Source: Microcaldota archaeon (GTDB taxonomy: Archaea > Iainarchaeota > Iainarchaeia > Iainarchaeales > JAGVWC01). Taken from it: DNA of 13,970 bases. Every line of letters starts with the position of its first letter. Position 1 is the first letter of the stretch. Of this stretch, positions 8,001 through 12,600 are shown piece by piece. Under the pieces are notes generated by a model. It searched no databases. It was not told where the DNA came from and saw nothing but the letters and a program-made list of their open reading frames with translations. The position numbers were made by a program, and so were the translations under genes. The stretch lies in the NCBI GenBank assembly GCA_018813975.1, contig JAHJAQ010000101.1, positions 1-13,970 of the forward strand, in the 5' to 3' direction.

Positions 8001-9654
8001 TGTCCAAAGCAAAACTCGTGATTTTTTGGTTTTGTGCATTAAAAACTGTTACAATCGCACTGCCCACCGGAATGCCTTGATGGTCTAGTGCCAATATCGA
8101 TATCAAGGTTTGATCGGGTTTTACTGTTGTTGTAATTGTAGTGGTTTGGGTTGTACTGGCTTGAAAAGAAGGGCTTTCACCTCTTTTCAAGTCTTTTTCT
8201 GCCCATGCCACAAGTTGTTCCGAGGGAACGCCTAAAAAAGTAACTTTTCCCAATGCATCAGAAAATTGAATGGGAATATCCTGTCTTACCTGTTTGGAAA
8301 CAGCATCTAACAAAAAGACTCGCGCATTTTCAATGGGTCCTTGGTTTTCATTTTCCACCTTTACAATAACAGTCCCTGTTTCAATCGCACTAATTGGTTT
8401 TAATTCCACTATTTGGGTTTCTGTAATGGATTCCAATGCAATGGTTTTAGAAAAAAAGTTTGGAGCGGAAACTGCAATATAAATGCTTCCTTCTATTGCC
8501 TGCACAAAACCCAGTTCGGTAATCCCATCTGTTTTAGTATGGGTTTGCCCCAACACTTTTCCATTTTCTCGGTTCACCAACCGTACCAATGCATTTTCAA
8601 TTCCAATTGTTGTTTCACTTTGCACGATTTGAACTCGAATGGTTGTTACCACGGCATCTGAAACCATGATCGTGGTTGTTTTTTCTTGGCTTGGCTCTAA
8701 TACCACGCCTTCTAAAATGGTTTGACCAAACAATTGGTTTTCTTCTAAAACAAGAATCGAATAAACTCCCGGTGTTAACCCTGAAAAATGAGCCACTCCT
8801 CCCAATGCGGGTGCTTCTTTTTCAAATCGATTGTCTCGAAATAATACCACCGTGGCTTGAGTTCCTTCCAATAAACTGGGATTTGTTGCACTCAAAAAAA
8901 CATTTAACCGTGCTTCGTGGGATTGAAATACAATACTCGCGGGCTCTAGTAATACCAGTGGATTGAAAACACTAATGGGATACGAGGTTAATCGAAAGTC
9001 GCTAGGACTGAAGAGCGTTAAAACCAAGCCACCACAGTTTTGGGGCTGAGAAACCCGAACAGCGTCTTCCGAGTTTATTGTAAACTCGGTTTGGATAGGG
9101 CTTACACTCGGATTGGAACAAGCCAATGAAAACACCAGTTCTTTTCCTTGAATTACTTGGTTATCCATTCCCAAAAATCGGATTTCAAAAAATTCGATTT
9201 CCATCAAGCTGGTCATTTCTACTTGTTCGTTTAAACCATTTTCTCCAATTCGAAACGATTCTTCCAGTTCATTAAAACCGGCTTTAGTAGCAATAACAAA
9301 AAAACGCGAGCTGATGGGAAATGAAAAAACAATTTCTCCATTTTCATTTGAAACCAAGGTTTGAATGCCAGTCTCACTCTCTAACCGTGCGGAAACTCCT
9401 TCTAAGGGATTGCCTTGAGAATCCACAAAGAACAGTTGATTGGAAACCATTTCACTGGGCAATGCGTTTCCACCCACTACAAAAAGAATGCCTACAATAA
9501 TAATAATCCAAACCAACAAAGAGGGTAGCACTCGATCAATAGGATCTATAATGCCAAAAACCGGAATGTGTTTGGCATCCAACCATTCGAGCACACCATA
9601 ATACGGGTCTTCAAGGGCATGCCACACGCGTTTAATGCCATTTCCAAGACCCAT
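2047..9654 (-). CDS. Giant membrane-anchored surface protein with beta-sandwich array, helical stalk and eight-cysteine C-terminal module
   Basis: A 2,535-residue protein, presumably on the cell surface; no enzyme motif or named full-length family is recognised. Order, numbered from the ATG at 9654: a ~43-residue cytoplasmic head ending in IDPIDRVLPS; one membrane helix at 44-62; five or more carboxypeptidase-regulatory-like beta-domains within 74-600; a larger beta-rich region 602-785; further sandwiches to ~1031; a tandem pair of cysteine-bracketed domains 1153-1418; an Ala/Ser/Gln/Asn-rich, probably helical stalk ~1454-1850; and a C-terminal module ~1868-2535 shared with the upstream gene product, holding eight cysteines. 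Basic residues before the helix favour N-in, C-out topology. No C-terminal anchor exists. The open frame could start at TTG 9681, overlapping the previous gene by 8 bases, but the ATG has GGTGA seven bases before it. Probable operon with 9674-13970. Role unknown; adhesion, cell contact or S-layer-like function are guesses. Confidence 0.9.
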   Translation of the reverse strand: MGLGNGIKRVWHALEDPYYGVLEWLDAKHIPVFGIIDPIDRVLPSLLVWIIIIVGILFVVGGNALPSEMVSNQLFFVDSQGNPLEGVSARLESETGIQTLVSNENGEIVFSFPISSRFFVIATKAGFNELEESFRIGENGLNEQVEMTSLMEIEFFEIRFLGMDNQVIQGKELVFSLACSNPSVSPIQTEFTINSEDAVRVSQPQNCGGLVLTLFSPSDFRLTSYPISVFNPLVLLEPASIVFQSHEARLNVFLSATNPSLLEGTQATVVLFRDNRFEKEAPALGGVAHFSGLTPGVYSILVLEENQLFGQTILEGVVLEPSQEKTTTIMVSDAVVTTIRVQIVQSETTIGIENALVRLVNRENGKVLGQTHTKTDGITELGFVQAIEGSIYIAVSAPNFFSKTIALESITETQIVELKPISAIETGTVIVKVENENQGPIENARVFLLDAVSKQVRQDIPIQFSDALGKVTFLGVPSEQLVAWAEKDLKRGESPSFQASTTQTTTITTTVKPDQTLISILALDHQGIPVGSAIVTVFNAQNQKITSFALDTDGSGITTLTANQRVSLEIKHEDFMTFRSETLELLGGIPKQVNAVLERKETLNSFGISFQGFQDVSQKEVTQFFPGTQYYAVFDLSIPKNPAYIQAGAFFRIGGLEGTMKNAVWIESIQVANAVIVQGKSFDPANGENIDLAAENLVTKESKWAQVLFSTPTPGTQRMVIGFKARTDTTPETMGKFFYNAWAITQQNQSLETNPIDTSAMSGSKERLYATAYHQSFSISGKQDSCENEICFANFFVKNLSTTGFLQEPFELNNNHLYELSFELANNSTQGIEITYFLLANMQDSISTSQIKIQEYSITLPDKSVIQESAEAFESNSVSFSLGANQKARVKVTLQPSASYWSSIVISAQLDSGETFKKSIPFEVSGERAFKWFLSQHQFSPLTENSVQLVVLDEGAQTPVENAIITIRLFSPNGGQIEWTQYTDSQGKTDITISAKPPNTQLWIAIRKNGFNTTIIKKEIALLLVFSPETLEAVLGKEKINATLPFSISNESALSFEAKNPYLNGSFAGVLNLDELENQFSDFTGTLVTAFEEKSTDFFGVQLAENYSLEQNQDFRGSLMLSFLGTELENEYLFSIPVTIHALGTFGIVNGEESCLVIEPTTWNASTQQNQASKTIRIRNECQTENNESIHFDFLKAKINWLGEEFGNIEISISSDILESPISATLKSNEWTTLFEGFFEGFQYDALLIFTPKEESLGETAQFEVWFSGSKQGLSPVLAEPLETTILIANLEECLVFQPKPFEGIVIPFGGQESFSIDSSLCGNLELDISLCQDDPGCTGGATKGQISLFPTEFSLHPGSPQTITVSGVDLPGSYGIEVDVKTSETGFAHVTTMEVIVENDPTRFFALDKFEFFVKNNGKDSATLTNSHVSKMVSISALSSDWQGIPAPGEEGMDSAQAAGDGLDPAAIEEIDPALGASNNIARDLALFTADGLDQARETSDQALGQTNTAAEETESAQDSVGDALDGAGKGVGLAQMITTDCAPLKTCAGTPLSLIACPPGVAQAGQICAAAQSVFGGITGGVEQPLTEAMDSAQNAANAMGSGATAIASPDNSIRPNNAFFSAVLEKVWLQGGGGNAVGSATQAENEIEQSRTNAAVGVSAQTSSGANSASQQASSSCQSSDRASQFDQQAQQDSDDSSGYQGDGLMGLGMNITQAIMFESAIAASCLQTTCSGPITKMRQSFYTFKGVQTSLQAGSASIDASQSATDDKAIPAQQQAEQASQAASQAACEASNRLRDFAAATDVISNDSGGASGDVQETITNAGPMQGALNGMNSGIYENEIVTNRLHGFLINLVNDAKEIQSDNPKINGEFNTDVAKVSDHYQEQEVGVVFENKGLEEEKPVYSTVTIIAAEHAYGEPQSVPPGQQDWGAFNLESIGTTSDYAQEFHLKFNPSEQAEAGAPVSTTATSCVQGARIGQTGEEALPKVKLSWDWESISQNACDASNVNYFYCDGTQFAIMVSKRLRALEEFLQTNAGLPCPTNPYQVQLDNQMNSFDPFVGGIGHSSFDTHAFVTDCWLDPNTRLMDGKASLEYFVEEASNNVAWTSEIKNAGDLHELLFFDVYLIQDGFSTDFLKDFSHFYTFINFSDTPAYFYRDAVGKNYYQYFENEKISFQEKFSNSSQLPTSGLYHAELIIDFGADWQFFDTSGHANANIQVNLLAQEQAESSNPFYYLPFDGGVGFEDTQLKREGYGVRFNVSEEDVFSISNETKTRTWSSPSSSGIQNLSIDRTASLESLNARFANRGIVLDLKSESNSQKNMAFTPSLATPLILKIQKEETSPFSVFFLVRKAMQPETTGSNLGYWTGMGETCKDYSGETVQDIFKESADRKAGEDDQQDSSRWQESYAIDWENPSRTGMVFLKSIFYTPPSVQYSIESSGEHNWFYSLDSTPSTSFDLQGISDMTYNSGIGTETQRITALNDLFELVQKESICITNSGLRTIYWWNTDALYSSTGSQGKSMNEIESDIESQCIH
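2050..4053 (-). other. Eight-cysteine C-terminal module, copy in the downstream giant protein
   Basis: Residues ~1868-2535 align along their length with the C-terminus of the upstream protein. Cysteines lie at 1973, 2004, 2014, 2042, 2079, 2373, 2494 and 2533; there are no others in the module. The most conserved stretch runs from CDASN (2004) to CPTNP (2042). Other shared words are VGVVFEN, SNQLPTSGLY or its variant SSQLPTSGLY, FYYLPF, REGYGV/RQGYGV, ATTG or ETTG, YAIDWE, FYTP, GISDM and RITAL. Predominantly beta in appearance, with helical parts around KRLRAL. No known family was recognised. Confidence 0.75.
4105..5295 (-). other. Ala/Ser/Gln/Asn-rich stalk region of the giant protein
   Basis: Residues ~1454-1850 are low in aromatic residues and rich in Ala, Ser, Gln, Asn, Asp and Gly, with repeated helix-friendly words such as MDSAQAAGDGLD and MDSAQNAANAMGSG, and QQQAEQASQAASQAAC. 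The latter is encoded by short near-repeats at about 4270-4330. Several cysteines occur, including CAPLKTCAG and CLQTTC. The upstream paralogue has an analogous but Lys/Glu-richer stretch in the same place. The composition suggests an extended or coiled helical stalk. Its biased composition also creates long meaningless open frames on the plus strand. Confidence 0.65.
5401..6198 (-). repeat. Tandem pair of cysteine-bracketed beta-domains
   Basis: Two consecutive units begin ESCLVIEP (Cys1155) and EECLVFQP (Cys1294), 139 residues apart. Each has a second cysteine 27-28 residues later, in IRNEC (Cys1182) and DSSLCG (Cys1322), followed by strand-rich sequence. The second copy carries an additional CQDDPGC loop. 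The likely reading is a duplicated beta-sandwich with an internal disulfide. I find no named family with confidence. Confidence 0.6.
7855..9435 (-). other. Array of carboxypeptidase-regulatory-like beta-sandwich domains
   Basis: Residues ~74-600 contain at least five units built like CarboxypepD_reg/CNA-B-type sandwiches: a strand, a G-x-P-x-x-x-A/V turn, then an acidic-Gly turn followed by beta strands. The diagnostic turns read SNENGEIVF, TKTDGITELGF, SDALGKVTF, and DTDGSGITTL, with TDSQGKTDITI in a further copy near residue 990. Clear unit openings are NPLEGVSARL, TTIGIENALVRL, QGPIENARVFL and GIPVGSAIVTVF. Between the first and second clear units is one degenerate copy ending FSGLTPGVYSI. 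Such domains act as rigid spacers in secreted and surface proteins. Confidence 0.7.
9469..9525 (-). other. N-terminal transmembrane anchor of the giant protein
   Basis: Residues 44-62 are nearly all Ile, Val, Leu, Phe or Gly with no charge, long enough for one membrane helix. The preceding head contains ALEDPYYGVLEWLD, IPVFGIIDPIDR and then LPS just before the helix. Lys and Arg residues lie only on that side, so the head should be cytoplasmic and the remaining ~2,470 residues outside. There is no signal-peptidase-like small-residue site and no lipobox cysteine, so an uncleaved signal anchor is the best reading. Confidence 0.8.
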
Positions 9655-9661
9655 GCACTTT

Positions 9662-9666
9662 TCACC
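9662..9666 (-). promoter_or_regulatory. Shine-Dalgarno GGTGA deciding the start of the giant gene
   Basis: On the minus strand GGTGA ends seven bases before the ATG at 9654. It is complementary to the conserved 3' end of archaeal 16S rRNA at ideal spacing. The longer frame's TTG at 9681 has no comparable site. Choosing the ATG shortens the protein by nine residues, removes the Cys-x-x-x-Cys at its N-terminus, and leaves a 19-base gap to the upstream gene instead of an 8-base overlap. Confidence 0.75.
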
Positions 9667-9673
9667 ACAATAT

Positions 9674-12600
9674 TTATCCAATACACGAACTACCCGCTTC
9701 CAAGCCTTGTTCTATGGCTGCAATGCTTTGATCGGTACTGCCTTCTTTTTCTAGAATTGTTTTGGGATTCCACCAAAAGCTTGTTCTAACCCCCGTATTC
9801 GTTACACAAACCGCCCCTTGTTCCACCAATGTAAACAAATCATCCAAGGCCGTAATGCGATCCGTATCGGTAGTTCCTTTTCGATTAAACGCCATATCCG
9901 AAATTCCTCTCAATTCAATGCTTTCTCCTTCTCCTTGGTCGGCAGTTCTCAACGTAGCATTATCAGATAGCGAGAATAAACTATAACTTTTTTCTGCCGG
10001 CGTATAAAACACGGTTCTCAAGTACACATCACCGCCCTTAACCGCCTTTTCCCAATCAATGGCATAAGCAAATTCCCATCCATTCACTAAATCGCCTTCA
10101 TTGGTTTTGCGATCGGGCTTTTCATCAAACACACTGGCAATAATATCTCCGGAAAAGTCTCTGCACGCACCGCTTCCAGTCCAAAACGTTAAGGTATTGC
10201 CAGTTGTTGCTGGAATATCGCTTTCGCGTAACATATAATACGCAGAAAATTCTTCACTGGTTTGAACCCGATTTACTTTCATTAAGACAGGTGTGGCCAA
10301 GGCCGGGGTAAACAGCATGTTCTTTTGGTTGGTGGTTACATTGGTAATATCCAAAATAAAACCGCGTTGGCTTGCCCGTGAATTCAAGTTTTCAAGTGCT
10401 CTTTCCTGGCTTACACTAACAAAGTGAACTGGATTGGAAGAGGTGCTTGCTAGGGTGTCAATATCCGATTGGCGCGAAATCCTAAACGCGTCTTGTTCTA
10501 GTACATCAAATCCTACTCCATAGCCTTGTCGATTTAATCTGCTTCCTTCTAATCCGACCAGTCCATTAAATGGCAAATAATAGAATGGAGAATTAAATGG
10601 AGTTTGCCGTACCGCTAACAACTCAACTGTAACAGTTCCCGCTGGATCGCCACTCGAATCAAACAATTTCCATCCATCTCCAAACTCTACAAGCAAATCT
10701 GCTTGATACAATCCACTGGTAGGCAATTGATTAGAGTTTACAAACTTTTGTTTAAATTCGATTAGTCCATTGTCAAAGAATTGGTTGTACGAGCCTTGAG
10801 GGTCTTGGTGGAAATACGCGGGGGCATCGGAAAAACTAATGTGATTATAGTATTGAGAAAAGTCTTGTAAAAAGTCTTCGCTAAAACCATCTTGCATGAT
10901 ATACGCATCAAACAACAACAAGTCTTGTAAGTCTTGAATGTTTTTGATTTCTTCTGTCCATTGAACACTATCGCCTGCTTCACTCACATAATATAACAAG
11001 CTTGGATATCCATCAAACAATTCTGTTGATTCGGGCAACCAACATCCTTCTACAAGGCTTCTTGCATCAAAAGGACTTTCCCCCAAATACTCGGATAAAG
11101 GAGCAGTATCTTCCGTTAATAATACTTCAAACGGATTGGTAGGGCAAGGCAAGCCGCCATTTGCTTTCAAAAAGTCATCTAGTGCACGCAGCCGCTTTAA
11201 TACTACAATGGCAAATTGCGTGGAATCACAGTACACATAATTTTCATTACTCGCATCGCACAAATTGAGTGGAATGTCATTCCACTTCCAAGACAGTTTC
11301 ACTCTGGGAAGAGCGCCTTCTCCAGTTCTTCCAACCATGGCTCCTTGCGTGCACGAAAAAGTGGCAGAATCAATTGGGGGAAGCGGTTCTATCAAGTCCC
11401 CTGTTACATACTTCAAATGGAATTGCTGGGAATAATTGCTTGTTTGGCCAAAAAATTCTAATCCCCAACCGCTTCCAAACAAGTTAAAGGGCGTGCTAAA
11501 TGGAATGGTAGTTACGGGTCCATAAAGGTGTTCTACTGCTTTGAACGTGGCTGTGCTATAATAGGGTTCACTTTCTTCAATACCTACATTTTCAAACACC
11601 ACGCCAATGGTTTGTTTTTCCATATCTCCAAACACCTTGTGGTTTTCAGGGTCATAATATCCAATAATGCCTTCTTTGTCCAGTTCAATTCCTTGATTGT
11701 CTTTGCGCAAATCAATATTGAATACTTGGGTTTGGTTTTGAACGCGCGGTTCTTCTCCTGGTTTGAAGTCATCGGTATCATCTGCATTAAACATTCCATC
11801 CATCATCGCCGCCATTAAACCCAATTGCGTGGCCTGCGCTAACATATTTCCCAGTGCCGCACTATTGGTTCCCGTATTATCCTTGGACACGTTTTTAGTT
11901 GCATCAGACAAATCATTCATTTCATTGGCTGCCTCGTTTGATTGTTGCGTTGCATCCGTAGCAGCAGTATTCGCATTTTCAGATAAGTTTGGAATAGTGG
12001 TTTCCAAATTTTCAAGTACCTTTTCTCGCGTTTGATCCACACTATCTGCGCCAGTTTTAATTAGATCGTCCACCGGATCTAGCGTTTCATTAAATGACCC
12101 TTCAAACGATTTAAATGCCGCAATGCATGCTTTTTCTTGTGACGTCAACGGAGAAGTTGTTCTTGCTTTCTGTGATTTTACGTATTTTCCAATCTCGTCC
12201 GTGGTTTGTTTCAAACAATCACGTTTCTTGGCAATACTATCAAAGTTTGTTTTGAGTTCATTCATCTTTCCAGTCGCTTCGGTTATGGAACCATTACCAC
12301 TGGTAATCGCACTCGTGGTTTGACCCAAATCAGAAATCACATTTGTTTTTACGGCATCTCCTGCCTTTTTACCCGCTTTACTTACATCTCCCGCGGAAGT
12401 AAAGCGACCAAGCTTTTTGGCTTGGCTATAATCCGAAACCGCTTTTTGCGTTTTTTCATGTGCCGTATTAAATTCTTTACAAGCGGCATTAAACGAACTC
12501 AAGGCACTTGTTTGGGATTGGAAAAATGCGGGCGCATTTGTTTGATTGGCAAGCCAATAATTTTTTTCAGTAGAATTCAAAATCTCTTGGAAATTTCCTT

